Under the pieces are notes generated by a model, which saw only the letters and a program-made list of their open reading frames with translations, searched no databases and was not told the origin of the DNA. DNA of 64,000 bases from Oscillospiraceae bacterium. GTDB lineage: Bacteria > Bacillota_A > Clostridia > Oscillospirales > Ruminococcaceae. Positions 55,304-64,000 of the stretch are shown piece by piece. A program made the position numbers and the translations under genes. Numbering within the stretch: position 1 is the stretch's first letter; each line of letters begins with the position of its first letter. The stretch covers positions 39,018 to 103,017 of the forward strand of contig JAFWUX010000234.1 of the NCBI GenBank assembly GCA_017523995.1. The letters run 5' to 3'.

Positions 55304-57712
55304 TCATTTCTCCAGCATGGTGCGGAGCATCGTGAGATCGGCGGCGGTCAGTCTGCCGTCGCCGTTGAGGTCGGCGCCCTCCGGATTCCGGAGCGTCTGC
55401 GATCTTGTGAGAAGATAGTCAAGCAGCGCCGCGTGATCGTCCGGCTCAACTGCACCGTCACCGTCCGCATCGCCGCGCAGAACCTTGCCGTAAACCTTTT
55501 CGATTTGGCAGATATCGACAGTGCGCTCTGCACCGCTTTCTTTCCGCATGCGCACACTGTATACGCCCTGCGCCGCTGCCGACGCACGCTCAACCGTATA
55601 CGAAGCGGACGCCCCGCCGTCAATCGGTTTGCCGTCATGATACCACTGATATGACGCGCTTTTCGCATCGCTGAGCACAGACATCGTGTACGATGTGCCG
55701 CCCTGCAGTGAGACGCTTTGCAGCGTGTTGTAAACCGTGATGCTGTCCTCGAGCGTGTACGGCTTCTTCGCGGTGACATCCGAGCTGACAACCCACTCGT
55801 TCGCACTGTCCTGCAGCGCATAGCGCACATCACTGATTGTGACGCCGGGCGCAAGTCCCATGACGTCCCCGAACGGAATCTGTATCTCGATCAGTCCGTC
55901 GCTGTGTTTCTGCAGGACGCCGGTCGGTTCGCCGTGGTTGAAATATACATAGCCGTTGCTCGCAAAATAAATCCAGTAGTTTTCGCCGTTTGTCCGGTTT
56001 TTGAGGTGCAGATTGTGTACCTCTGCGGCGGCGCCGGTGTGATATCTTGCGGTGACATATAGGTTCTGCGCATCCTGATGCAGCCAGATTGCTGCGGTAT
56101 CGTTTTCTGCGGCGGGCGTGCCCTGTTCGTTTTCATAGGACGGGGCGCCGTCTGTGAGCTGCAGACCGTTCAGCGTGAACCGGTCAACTGAATGGTTTGC
56201 GCCGAAGCCGTGGAATGTCCGCTTTTCCGGATCATCCGAGGCTTTGACCGTTACGCTGCCGATGTAATTGGCACCGAGCGCAGGCTGCCAGATATCCGGA
56301 TTTGCAAAGCGCACTGAGCGCATGTGCGTCTGTGTATGATCGTTTCTGCCGACCGAGAGCTTGAGGTAGACATTCCACCTGCCGGGCTCGATGCCGCCGG
56401 GAATCTGTGCCGCGGTGAACTCCGCCTTTTCGGTGCAGGAATACCACTTCCGCGAATCAAGGCTGACATGCGTGCGGTAGTATTCGCCGTCTTTTTCCAG
56501 CAGAATCTCGGCGTTCTGCTGCCTGACCGGATTCGCAAAGCCGGTGTTCTCAACCTTGAAATTGATCTGCAGCTCGCCGCCCTGTTCGACCTCTTTCGAG
56601 AGCTTTGCATCGCGCAGGACAAAACGGTAGCCAAAGTGATCACGGATGAATTTGCGCACGGTCTGCCCGTAGTAGGCGGAGTTGTCCGCATCCGGCACAT
56701 CGCAGTCCGCGCCGAAGGTGTAGTTGTCATAAAGCCCGAAAATGTTGGAGTTGATGTAAGTCAGGTGCGTGCGGTACATCTCCGGGATTGCGTTCTCCGG
56801 CAGATAGGTGTCATATTTCTGCGCAAATTCAAGATCGCCGGAGAATTCGCCGCCGAAACAGCTCGTGACCGCCTGTCTGCCGAGCCATCCGGTCTCGGCG
56901 GCGCGGTCGGAATAGGTGCCGAGGTCGCTGTCCGAGCCCATGTAGCCGTCATCATACATGCCGACACGCGCGGCGCGGCTGCCCGGCTCGGAGACCCAGT
57001 CCGCGAGATCCTTCTGCTCGATGCCCGCCCACTTTGCAAAGATATTCGGTGTGCGGACCGTCACCGGAACCGGATCGGGGACGATATCCAGCATCAGGTC
57101 CAGCAGTTCCGCCTTCTGCTCGAGGGAGCAGTATTTTCCGCCCCACTGTTCGCCGTAGCACCCGACGAATCCGCTTTCGACAAACATCAGGATATCCTGA
57201 TATTTCTCCAGCAAGCCGCTGTCTCCGATCTGTTTGATGTGTGTTTTCAGCATATCGAAGGTCGCAGGCTCGGGATTTTTCGTGCCGTCATCGTCATAGC
57301 GGAAACGCAGCGCGATTGTGCTGCCGTTGTTCCGGCAGTTCTCGAAGGTCTGCCCGAGCGCGAAGAAAAATTCCTCGTCCAGCGGATAGTCGTTGCCGGG
57401 GGTATAGGTGCCGTCCGCGCTTTTTGTGCCGTTTTCGCCGCTCGAAAAGGCGCCGATATCAATGAACATCAGGACAAGGCTGCCGGACGGACTGCGCGGC
57501 GTGGTCTCATGCGGTTTGCAGCGGTACCAGAGCGTTGTGGTGTAGCCCATGCCCGGATTGAGTAGCGTCTCCGTGGATTCCTGATAGGAGATGCCGGAAT
57601 CTGCAAGTGCGGCGGAATCTGCGGAGACAGGCAGTGCGCCCGCCGCGGTGCATCCGAGCAGTGCCGCGCAGAGAATCGCAGCCGCTCTGCAGAAGATTCG
57701 GTGTTTCATCAT
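55304..57712 (-). CDS. Secreted DUF4874/DUF4832 protein with dockerin, 802 aa
   Basis: After a signal peptide, the N-terminal part (from about residue 40) starts TETLLNPGMGYTTTLWYRC, typical of DUF4874 domains, which resemble (beta/alpha)8 glycoside hydrolases. The region IGSDSDLGTY-type to VRKFIRDHFGYRFVLRDAKL corresponds to DUF4832. A beta-sandwich (about 500-650) with IYFASNGYVYF follows, then an Ig-like segment and a dockerin (calcium loops DADGDGAVEPDD and DLNGDGRLTAAD). A glycan-active role is likely but the substrate is not known. Two adjacent ATGs (57712, 57709) follow AAAGGGGG. Confidence 0.82.
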   Translation of the reverse strand: MMKHRIFCRAAAILCAALLGCTAAGALPVSADSAALADSGISYQESTETLLNPGMGYTTTLWYRCKPHETTPRSPSGSLVLMFIDIGAFSSGENGTKSADGTYTPGNDYPLDEEFFFALGQTFENCRNNGSTIALRFRYDDDGTKNPEPATFDMLKTHIKQIGDSGLLEKYQDILMFVESGFVGCYGEQWGGKYCSLEQKAELLDLMLDIVPDPVPVTVRTPNIFAKWAGIEQKDLADWVSEPGSRAARVGMYDDGYMGSDSDLGTYSDRAAETGWLGRQAVTSCFGGEFSGDLEFAQKYDTYLPENAIPEMYRTHLTYINSNIFGLYDNYTFGADCDVPDADNSAYYGQTVRKFIRDHFGYRFVLRDAKLSKEVEQGGELQINFKVENTGFANPVRQQNAEILLEKDGEYYRTHVSLDSRKWYSCTEKAEFTAAQIPGGIEPGRWNVYLKLSVGRNDHTQTHMRSVRFANPDIWQPALGANYIGSVTVKASDDPEKRTFHGFGANHSVDRFTLNGLQLTDGAPSYENEQGTPAAENDTAAIWLHQDAQNLYVTARYHTGAAAEVHNLHLKNRTNGENYWIYFASNGYVYFNHGEPTGVLQKHSDGLIEIQIPFGDVMGLAPGVTISDVRYALQDSANEWVVSSDVTAKKPYTLEDSITVYNTLQSVSLQGGTSYTMSVLSDAKSASYQWYHDGKPIDGGASASYTVERASAAAQGVYSVRMRKESGAERTVDICQIEKVYGKVLRGDADGDGAVEPDDHAALLDYLLTRSQTLRNPEGADLNGDGRLTAADLTMLRTMLEK

Positions 57713-57770
57713 GTTTGCCCCCTTTGTCAGAATGTGCAGCAGCCTTGAACCGCGCTGCTGCTTTGTTTTC

Positions 57771-57799
57771 ATTATACCATTTGCGAAATGCAGTGTCAA
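57771..57799 (-). promoter_or_regulatory. Consensus promoter of the DUF4832 gene
   Basis: On the minus strand TTGACA (57794-57799) and TATAAT (57771-57776) are 17 bases apart: a full consensus promoter. Confidence 0.88.
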
Positions 57800-57820
57800 G
57801 CAGAAATCGCGGCGCGTTCA

Positions 57821-57849
57821 TTGACTTTTTATGCGGTTTGTGGTATGAT
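57821..57849 (+). promoter_or_regulatory. Promoter of the SGNH lipoprotein gene
   Basis: TTGACT (57821-57826) and TATGAT (57844-57849) are 17 bases apart. It is divergent from the promoter at 57771-57799, with the -35 boxes 21 bases apart. Confidence 0.8.
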
Positions 57850-57912
57850 ATAGAGTAGACATATTATAGGATGCTGCGGATGCGATTCCGCACTTCGGGG
57901 AGAGGTTGCAAG

Positions 57913-59112
57913 ATGCAGAAATCTCAGCACAAGCTGTTTGCGGCGTTTGCCGCTGTCATATTTGCAGGTACACTGCTTGCCGGATGCGGCGAACCGCAGG
58001 AATCGTCCTCAGCGGGGGCGGAGCGTTCCCGCGAGGACCGCATCGCGGATTCGCTCGTCAGCACGGGCAATACAAACCGCCTGAACCGCGTCTTTGAGAA
58101 GGCGCAGAACGGCGAGGATGTCACGATTGCCTATGTCGGCGGCTCGATCACCGAGGGCTATGCTGTCGGTGCGCAGTCTCCGGATTGCTATGCGCTGCTT
58201 TCCGCTGCGGAGTTTGAATCAAACTACTGCGCGGGCGGCAAGGTGAACTGTCAGAACAACGGACTTTCCGGCACGCCCTCTGTGCTCGGATTCCTGCGCG
58301 CGGACAGCGAGGTGCTTGCATCCGAGCCGGATATCGTGTTTATTGAGTTTGCCGTCAATGACGGTCAGGATGCGATCTACGGGACTGCCTATGAGAGCCT
58401 TGTGCGCACCTGTCTGGAGGCGCCAAATGAGCCCGCGGTCATTCTGCTGTTTACCTATATGGAAAACGGGCACACCTGTCAGGATGTGCAGCAGGCGATC
58501 GGGGAATACTACGATCTCGGCATGATCTCCGTCCGCGATGCGATTGCAGGCGATCTCGAATCCGGCGCGATGAAGTGGAATGAATACGGCGCGGATGACG
58601 TTCACCCCTCGGTTGAAGGGCACAGACTGATCGCGGATATGGTCGCGCACTACTTTGCGGAGGCAAAGGCGAAAAAGCCGGATAAATCCTATGCGGTTCC
58701 GGAGGAGGGGACGCAGGAGGGGCTGTTCCGGAACGGCAGATTCTGCGATGCAACCAATACGCTTTACCGCGACGGCTCATGGGTCGCCGGTTCGCATAAC
58801 AATCACTTCCGCGCGGGATTTGTCTTCCAGAAGGAGGCGGAGAACGAGCCGCTCGTCATGAATGTGACGGGAAAATCGCTGTTCGTGGTCTATAAAAAGT
58901 TCAACGATCAGGCATGGGGGCTTGCGGGCGTCTATGTTAATGATGAGCTTGCCGGCATCCTCAACGCGAACGGTCCGAACGGCTGGGGCGGCCCGCAGGT
59001 CGATCTGATCGAGACCTATGACAGCGTGCAGGATCTGCATGTCGAGATCCGCATGCTCGATGATCAGACCGAAAAATCCTTTGAGGTTCTCGCGCTCGGA
59101 GTCTGCGAATGA
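57913..59112 (+). CDS. SGNH/GDSL-type esterase lipoprotein, 399 aa
   Basis: A secreted lipoprotein (lipobox LAGC) whose first domain is an SGNH hydrolase: the nucleophile block is VGGSITEGYA, an oxyanion Asn lies in FAVNDGQDA and the Asp-His pair in ADDVHPSVEGHRL. These are features of carbohydrate esterases. The C-terminal 120 residues form a beta-sandwich (HNNHFRAGFVFQ to VYKKFNDQAWG). It acts outside the membrane, likely on acetylated glycan. The ATG at 57913 follows GGGGAGAGG. Its last bases overlap the next gene (ATGA). Confidence 0.87.
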   Translation: MQKSQHKLFAAFAAVIFAGTLLAGCGEPQESSSAGAERSREDRIADSLVSTGNTNRLNRVFEKAQNGEDVTIAYVGGSITEGYAVGAQSPDCYALLSAAEFESNYCAGGKVNCQNNGLSGTPSVLGFLRADSEVLASEPDIVFIEFAVNDGQDAIYGTAYESLVRTCLEAPNEPAVILLFTYMENGHTCQDVQQAIGEYYDLGMISVRDAIAGDLESGAMKWNEYGADDVHPSVEGHRLIADMVAHYFAEAKAKKPDKSYAVPEEGTQEGLFRNGRFCDATNTLYRDGSWVAGSHNNHFRAGFVFQKEAENEPLVMNVTGKSLFVVYKKFNDQAWGLAGVYVNDELAGILNANGPNGWGGPQVDLIETYDSVQDLHVEIRMLDDQTEKSFEVLALGVCE

Positions 59113-59654
59113 GAGCGGAGAACCGGAATCTGAGCAGCCGCGTCGCGCTGGGCGGCATTGTCGCGGCGCTCTGCATTGTGATTATGTTTCTGACGGGCGT
59201 GCTGCCTGCGCTGTATATCGCGGCGCCGATGGCGGCAGGTCTGCTGATGATTATTCTGGTCGAGGAGGTTTCCGTCGGGTGGGCGTGGCTGACCTATCTT
59301 GCTGTCAGTCTGCTCGCGCTGATCGTGACCTTTGACAAGGAAGCCGCCCTGATGTTTATCCTGTTCTTCGGCTATTACCCGATGCTGCGGATTTATCTTG
59401 AGCGGATCAAGGCAAAGCCCCTGAGAACGCTCTGCAAGTTCGCGGTGTTCAATCTCTTTCTTGTGCTCGATTATCTCGCGACCGTCTATGTGCTCGGGCT
59501 CCCGACCTTCGATGAAACAGGCCCCGTGATGTTCGCGGTGCTGTTTATTGCGTTCAATCTCGTGTTTCATTTCTACGATAAAATCCTCTCGCGCATGGAC
59601 TGGTTCTATCATCAGGTTTTTGTCAAAAAGGTTCTCGGCAAGCGCAGCTGGTGA
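59109..59654 (+). CDS. Integral membrane protein, 181 aa, ECF S component-like
   Basis: About five membrane helices and a positively charged C-terminus (VKKVLGKRSW). The opening NLSSRVALGGIVAALCIVIM recalls the N-terminal pattern of ECF transporter S components, but the family is uncertain. It overlaps the SGNH gene stop by four bases, so it is translationally coupled to it. Function unknown; a partner in uptake or in wall synthesis is possible. Confidence 0.6.
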   Translation: MRAENRNLSSRVALGGIVAALCIVIMFLTGVLPALYIAAPMAAGLLMIILVEEVSVGWAWLTYLAVSLLALIVTFDKEAALMFILFFGYYPMLRIYLERIKAKPLRTLCKFAVFNLFLVLDYLATVYVLGLPTFDETGPVMFAVLFIAFNLVFHFYDKILSRMDWFYHQVFVKKVLGKRSW

Positions 59655-59660
59655 AATAAA

Positions 59661-59740
59661 GGTATCTCCGATGGATTCGGAATGAGGGCTCCGCCCTCAA
59701 ACTCCCGCTTAAGGGATACTATCCCTTAAGAATCCCGTTT
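59661..59740 (+). repeat. Half copy of the MITE-like element
   Basis: Starts GGTATCTCCGATGGATTCGG six bases after a stop codon and includes GAGGGCTCCGCCCTC and CTTAAGGGATACTATCCC, then ends at AATCCCGTTTTGATGCATTT. The right terminal repeat and the GCCGCTC hairpin are missing. Unlike the other copies it lies between two genes in the same direction. Confidence 0.65.
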
Positions 59741-59762
59741 TGATGCATTTGGAGGTGTTGAC

Positions 59763-60275
59763 ATGGAACTGAAAACGCTGACATGCCCGAGCTGCGGCGC
59801 ATCGTTACAGATTCCGGAGGGCAAAGACCGCTTTTTCTGCACGTTTTGCGGTTCGCAGATTCAGGTTGATGACGGAACGATTCGAGTTGATATAACAAAT
59901 CGAATTGTGGATGTTGCTCGCTTAAAAGAATTGGAACTAGATGAACAGAAACGTATTCGTAGAGAGCAAGCGCAAAAAAAAGAAAACGCAAATGAGAGAC
60001 GGAATAATAAGATATGGCTTATTGCATGTATAATATGGATTGTGATTGGAGGGGCTTTTGGGGCTTTCCTTGAAAAGTCTGATATATGCATGATAATATG
60101 GATTTGTTTAACTGCGTTTGTTCCTCCGTTCTTAGCAATTACAATCCCAAAGAACTTTTTCAAGAATAAAGAGCTACCAACAGCAGGGACTAAGGTAGGG
60201 CTAAGTTTTTTGTTAATGATTAGTGGATGCGTATGTATGGGGATAATTATGGCGATTATCAATGTCATCCTTTAG
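59763..60275 (+). CDS. Zinc-ribbon membrane protein with AT-rich second part, 170 aa
   Basis: An N-terminal zinc ribbon (CPSCGASLQIPEG, then FCTFCGSQIQV) is followed by a charged helix (about 60-80) and three membrane segments. From about base 59880 the DNA becomes clearly AT-rich (AAAGAATTGG, AGATATGG) with rare codons for this genome, while the ribbon part is normal. It lacks the RPDDAY motif of the three following proteins. GGAGGTG precedes the ATG. It may be a fusion of a local ribbon with a foreign membrane domain; the role is unknown. Confidence 0.75.
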   Translation: MELKTLTCPSCGASLQIPEGKDRFFCTFCGSQIQVDDGTIRVDITNRIVDVARLKELELDEQKRIRREQAQKKENANERRNNKIWLIACIIWIVIGGAFGAFLEKSDICMIIWICLTAFVPPFLAITIPKNFFKNKELPTAGTKVGLSFLLMISGCVCMGIIMAIINVIL

Positions 60276-60332
60276 TTCTGCTGTAGTCTGGTAAAGAGAG
60301 AAAATAAAAACTGGTATCTGAGGTGAGACAAC

Positions 60333-61019
60333 ATGTCAATGATGAATATTATCTGCCCGAAATGCGGCGGGCAGGCACAGATCGAAGCAGGCAGGAGCGT
60401 CATGTGCCCCTATTGTGCCTATGAACTCAATACTGCGGCTGCCGATCAGGGATTTGCATTCGCAGAGGATGCGCAGTTTGCAAAGGCGATGCAGACAGCA
60501 AAGGAGATTGACTTTGCACAGCAGCCCGTCCGCGAAATGCAGCCTGCGCAGACCGATTTTTTCGGCGCGCCCGTTCAGCAGATGCAGCAGCCCTATGCTG
60601 CACCGCAGGTCAATCCGGCGCAATTTGCACAGCAGCAGATGAATCCTGCGCAGTTTGTGGCACCGCCGCAGTATTCGCCGGCGGAGCTTGCAGCGGCGAA
60701 GAAAAAGCGCGGGCAGTGGTACATCCTGAATGCGGCGCTCTATGCCATTCCGGCAATCGTGCTCGCGATCGGGATTATGCTGGAGGAGTTTGACGGCGAT
60801 GCCGGTGTTCCGCTGATTCTCAGCTGGCTTTGTGCGCATCCGATCGGCGGATTCCTCTCCGGTCTGCTCCGTCCGGATGATGCCTACATCGACAAGAAGC
60901 CGCTGTTCAAGCATAAAAGCATGCAGGGCTTCATGCACTTTATCGCAAGCTTCCCTGCGACTGCGGCAGCGGGCGGCATCCTCTATGCGATTCTCGAATC
61001 GTTCAGCAATATCTTCTGA
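60333..61019 (+). CDS. Zinc-ribbon membrane protein with Gln-rich linker, 228 aa
   Basis: N-terminal zinc ribbon (CPKCGGQAQIEAG, CPYCAYELN), then a long Gln/Pro-rich linker (about 60-125), and two or three membrane segments with a loop GLLRPDDAYIDKKPL between them. It is a clear paralogue of the next two genes, sharing the ribbon, SPAELAAAKKKRGQWY-type lead-in and loop. GAGGTGAGACAAC precedes the ATG. No family name comes to mind. It is probably anchored with the ribbon in the cytoplasm. Confidence 0.78.
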   Translation: MSMMNIICPKCGGQAQIEAGRSVMCPYCAYELNTAAADQGFAFAEDAQFAKAMQTAKEIDFAQQPVREMQPAQTDFFGAPVQQMQQPYAAPQVNPAQFAQQQMNPAQFVAPPQYSPAELAAAKKKRGQWYILNAALYAIPAIVLAIGIMLEEFDGDAGVPLILSWLCAHPIGGFLSGLLRPDDAYIDKKPLFKHKSMQGFMHFIASFPATAAAGGILYAILESFSNIF

Positions 61020-61037
61020 ATTCGCTGAGGTGATGCA

Positions 61038-61649
61038 ATGTCTTTGATTTCCGTTACATGCCCGGGCTGCGGCGGCAGTGCACAAATCGAAGCGGGGCTC
61101 CGCGCGGTCTGTCCCTATTGCGGGAGCGCGCTGCATGTTCCGGCGCCCGATTCCGGTTTTGCATTTGCGCAGGATGTGCAGTTTGCGCCGCCGCCCGTAC
61201 AGCAGGCGGAACAAGTGCAGCCGGAGCGCGCAAAACAGGATAATCCCGCGGCGTATATGTATCCGCCGTTTTCGGAGCCGAAGCCTGTGCGGCAGTATCC
61301 GCCGGAGCAGCTTGCTGAGGCGAGCAAAAAGCGCGGGTTCTGGTATGCAAAGAATATCGCTGCGCTGCTTCTGCAGACGCTCATGCTTTCATGCGGCATC
61401 GTGCTCTCGGATTATTTCTACCGCGAACGGCTGGGGACGCTTGTCATCCTTGCGTGGCTGGTCTCTGTGCCGCTCTGGGCGGTGATTTCCGCGCTGATCC
61501 GTCCCGATGAAGCCTATCTCAACCGGACGCCGCTGCTGATAAGCAAAAAGGCGCAGGCGGTGATGCATGCGCTCCTGAGTGTACCTGCGGCTGCGCTGCT
61601 CTCCGGCATGTTCTGCATGGCGCTCGATATTCTACGAATTATGTTCTGA
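61038..61649 (+). CDS. Zinc-ribbon membrane protein, 203 aa (paralogue)
   Basis: Ribbon CPGCGGSAQIEAG and CPYCGSALHV, a DSGFAFAQDVQFA segment almost identical to the previous protein, a shorter linker, and membrane segments around ALIRPDEAYLNRTPL. It starts 18 bases after the previous gene with GAGGTGATGC upstream. The similarity in ribbon and loop shows tandem duplication. Unknown function. Confidence 0.78.
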   Translation: MSLISVTCPGCGGSAQIEAGLRAVCPYCGSALHVPAPDSGFAFAQDVQFAPPPVQQAEQVQPERAKQDNPAAYMYPPFSEPKPVRQYPPEQLAEASKKRGFWYAKNIAALLLQTLMLSCGIVLSDYFYRERLGTLVILAWLVSVPLWAVISALIRPDEAYLNRTPLLISKKAQAVMHALLSVPAAALLSGMFCMALDILRIMF

Positions 61650-61669
61650 TACGAAACTGAGGTGACAAC

Positions 61670-62173
61670 ATGTCTGTTACAAAGGTGACCTGTCCCGATT
61701 GCGGCCGCGTTTCCAATCTGGTCTCCGTCCGCCGCGCACTGTGCCCCTATTGCGGCACGGAGCTGAAGCTGCCGGATCCGGAGCCTGATCCTGATTTCGG
61801 GGAGCTTGTCGCGCCCGCACCGCAGTTAGAGCAGCCGCTGAAACCCGCGGAGCCGCTCTATACCGATGAGGAACTCTTTACCGCGGAACGAAAACGCCGC
61901 AGATGGCATCTGCTCAACGGGATTCTGCTGGGTGTGCTGCTTCTGCCGTGGATCTTCTGCCGCGTGCCGAAGTTCCCGCTTCCGGATGAATGTCTGTTTG
62001 TGATCTGGCTGCTGCTGCTGCCGGTCTGCACACTGATTTCCGCGCGGCTGCGTCCGGAGGATGCTTTTCTGGAAAAGGAGCCGTTTATACCGAATAAACT
62101 CGTGCACGGCATTCTCTTTCTGCTGTGCAGCGGAATCCTGACTTACATCATCGGGGCGCTGATCAACTCCTGA
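61670..62173 (+). CDS. Zinc-ribbon membrane protein, 167 aa (paralogue)
   Basis: Ribbon CPDCGRVSNLV and CPYCGTELKL, a Pro/Glu/Asp-rich linker, a YTDEELFTAERKRRRWHLLN lead-in, and membrane helices flanking ARLRPEDAFLEKEPF. It is the most diverged of the three. The gap to the previous gene is 20 bases and GAGGTGACAAC precedes the ATG, the same leader as its paralogues. Unknown function. Confidence 0.77.
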   Translation: MSVTKVTCPDCGRVSNLVSVRRALCPYCGTELKLPDPEPDPDFGELVAPAPQLEQPLKPAEPLYTDEELFTAERKRRRWHLLNGILLGVLLLPWIFCRVPKFPLPDECLFVIWLLLLPVCTLISARLRPEDAFLEKEPFIPNKLVHGILFLLCSGILTYIIGALINS

Positions 62174-62215
62174 CAGGATGCAGATATAAATTTAATATGA
62201 AACGGAGTAATTATC

Positions 62216-62512
62216 GTGGGCAACATCAAAAAACGCATTATCATTGGAGTTCTCACTGTATGCATCTGGATTGTCTGCGGCGGCGCGGCGGGTCTGCTGA
62301 TGCTGAACCGTGTGCCGTTTCCGCCGGCGATTCTGATTCTGCTCGGCGCGGCAGCGACCTTTATCCTGTGGCTTGTCGGATTTGTCCGCGGTGCGGAAGG
62401 CGGCAGAAAACGTGCGTTTGCAATCGCGCTGAGCTTTGCTGCTGCATTAGTGGGATATTTCGGCTCGGATCTGGTATACCGGCTGATTCTCGACCGTTTC
62501 TTTTACAGATAA
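62216..62512 (+). CDS. Small membrane protein, 98 aa
   Basis: Three predicted helices with a short charged N-terminus (GNIKKR) and an FVRGAEGGRKRAF loop. The start appears to be GTG at 62216, with CGGAGTAA upstream. It follows the zinc-ribbon cluster at 42 bases and may belong to the same transcript. Not recognised. Confidence 0.58.
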   Translation: MGNIKKRIIIGVLTVCIWIVCGGAAGLLMLNRVPFPPAILILLGAAATFILWLVGFVRGAEGGRKRAFAIALSFAAALVGYFGSDLVYRLILDRFFYR

Positions 62513-62545
62513 ACCGGTGAATCTCTTTGGCAGAAAGGGGTTGTC

Positions 62546-62860
62546 ATGGAAACAAGAGCGACATTTAAGCGCTCAACATGGAGCATAATCGCGAGCATCC
62601 TGCTTGTCATTACGATTGCGGCGTTTGTCCTCAGCGAGGTGTTTAAGTACAATGATTATGTGCTCTATCCGAGCGTGCTGATCCTGATTCTCATGATGCT
62701 GATTGCGCCGGGGTTTCTGGCTCTGATCTTTCCCGAGGAATGGGTCGATCGCGGTCAGCCGCTGCGGGCTGTGCTGTTTGTATTCACCTATCCGATATTC
62801 TTCGTGCTGGTTCGGTCATTCGGCTGGATGCTGGTTCATCTGTTGGAACGCCTTTTCTGA
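62546..62860 (+). CDS. Small membrane protein, 104 aa
   Basis: Three hydrophobic segments (about 12-30, 36-60 and 75-100) and few charged residues. AGAAAGGGG precedes the ATG. It is the last gene of the run before a terminator (62862). Family and function unknown. Confidence 0.58.
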   Translation: METRATFKRSTWSIIASILLVITIAAFVLSEVFKYNDYVLYPSVLILILMMLIAPGFLALIFPEEWVDRGQPLRAVLFVFTYPIFFVLVRSFGWMLVHLLERLF

Positions 62861-62861
62861 C

Positions 62862-62884
62862 CGGATGCGGCACATCCGTTTTGT
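62862..62884 (+). terminator. Terminator before aspS
   Basis: CGGATG and CATCCG pair around CGGCA, followed by TTTTGTT. Confidence 0.65.
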
Positions 62885-62942
62885 TATAAAACGCGCTTTG
62901 CGCATTTCATAAAAATCCATAAATAAGGAGTAAACGAAAAAC

Positions 62943-64000
<1,058 letters not shown>

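Overview
This 64 kb window looks like chromosome of a cellulosome-forming Ruminococcus-type firmicute (Oscillospiraceae). The evidence is a GC-rich low-overlap gene layout, strong AGGAGG-type ribosome binding sites, classical sigma-A promoters, four secreted proteins carrying type I dockerins, Thr-rich linkers on surface proteins, and the Clostridia-type gene order plsX-rnc-smc-ftsY-rdgB-yhbY-nadD-yqeK-lytR-rsfS-leuS. The species assignment is inference.

1-2.0 kb: the 3' end of trmFO, a VOC-family protein, a DUF3267 membrane metalloprotease candidate and an unknown protein. 2.0-17.6 kb: a dense plus-strand housekeeping block (phospholipid synthesis, RNase III, SMC, FtsY, nucleotide clean-up, ribosome maturation, NAD synthesis, LCP wall-polymer ligase, leucyl-tRNA synthetase, S21). 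It is interrupted only by a 106-bp tandem repeat array at 7.9-8.2 kb. 17.8-22.9 kb: a minus-strand set with two tandem GH3 (NagZ-like) lipoproteins, a DUF711 protein and an ACT-domain protein. 23-23.5 kb: a second repeat array. 23.6-34 kb: surface and secreted proteins, namely a small lipoprotein, a C39-like papain-fold protein with dockerin, and a 2394-residue BspA-type leucine-rich-repeat protein with a C-terminal dockerin.

34.2-37.4 kb: an ABC permease/ATPase pair behind palindromic operators. 37.7-43.4 kb: a radical SAM protein, a GH5-like lipoprotein, a blaR1-blaI-like sensor/repressor pair and coaBC. 43.6-49.1 kb: a four-gene operon (wall-binding transglutaminase-like protein, lipoprotein, MBOAT acyltransferase, AlgX/AlgJ-like protein) that looks like a surface O-acylation system. 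49.4-50.9 kb: an ECF transporter S component followed by coaX, probably a pantothenate uptake and phosphorylation pair; with coaBC much of CoA synthesis lies in this window. 51.2-59.7 kb: a dockerin-bearing PIG-L deacetylase, glmS, a C_GCAxxG family protein, a dockerin-bearing DUF4874/DUF4832 protein and an SGNH esterase lipoprotein. 59.7-62.9 kb: a tandem family of zinc-ribbon membrane proteins with no function I recognise. The window ends inside aspS.

The most unusual non-coding feature is a set of dispersed intergenic repeats. One family (terminal inverted repeats GGTATCTCCGATGGAT, internal terminator hairpin) fills the gap between three convergent gene pairs. A second carries an identical TTGTGT-17-TATAAT promoter in front of three unrelated genes. 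A third is the 106-bp tandem unit. Other candidates for follow-up are an H-type pseudoknot upstream of plsX, an FtsY whose acidic domain is an 11-residue-repeat C-terminal tail, and the zinc-ribbon membrane cluster.
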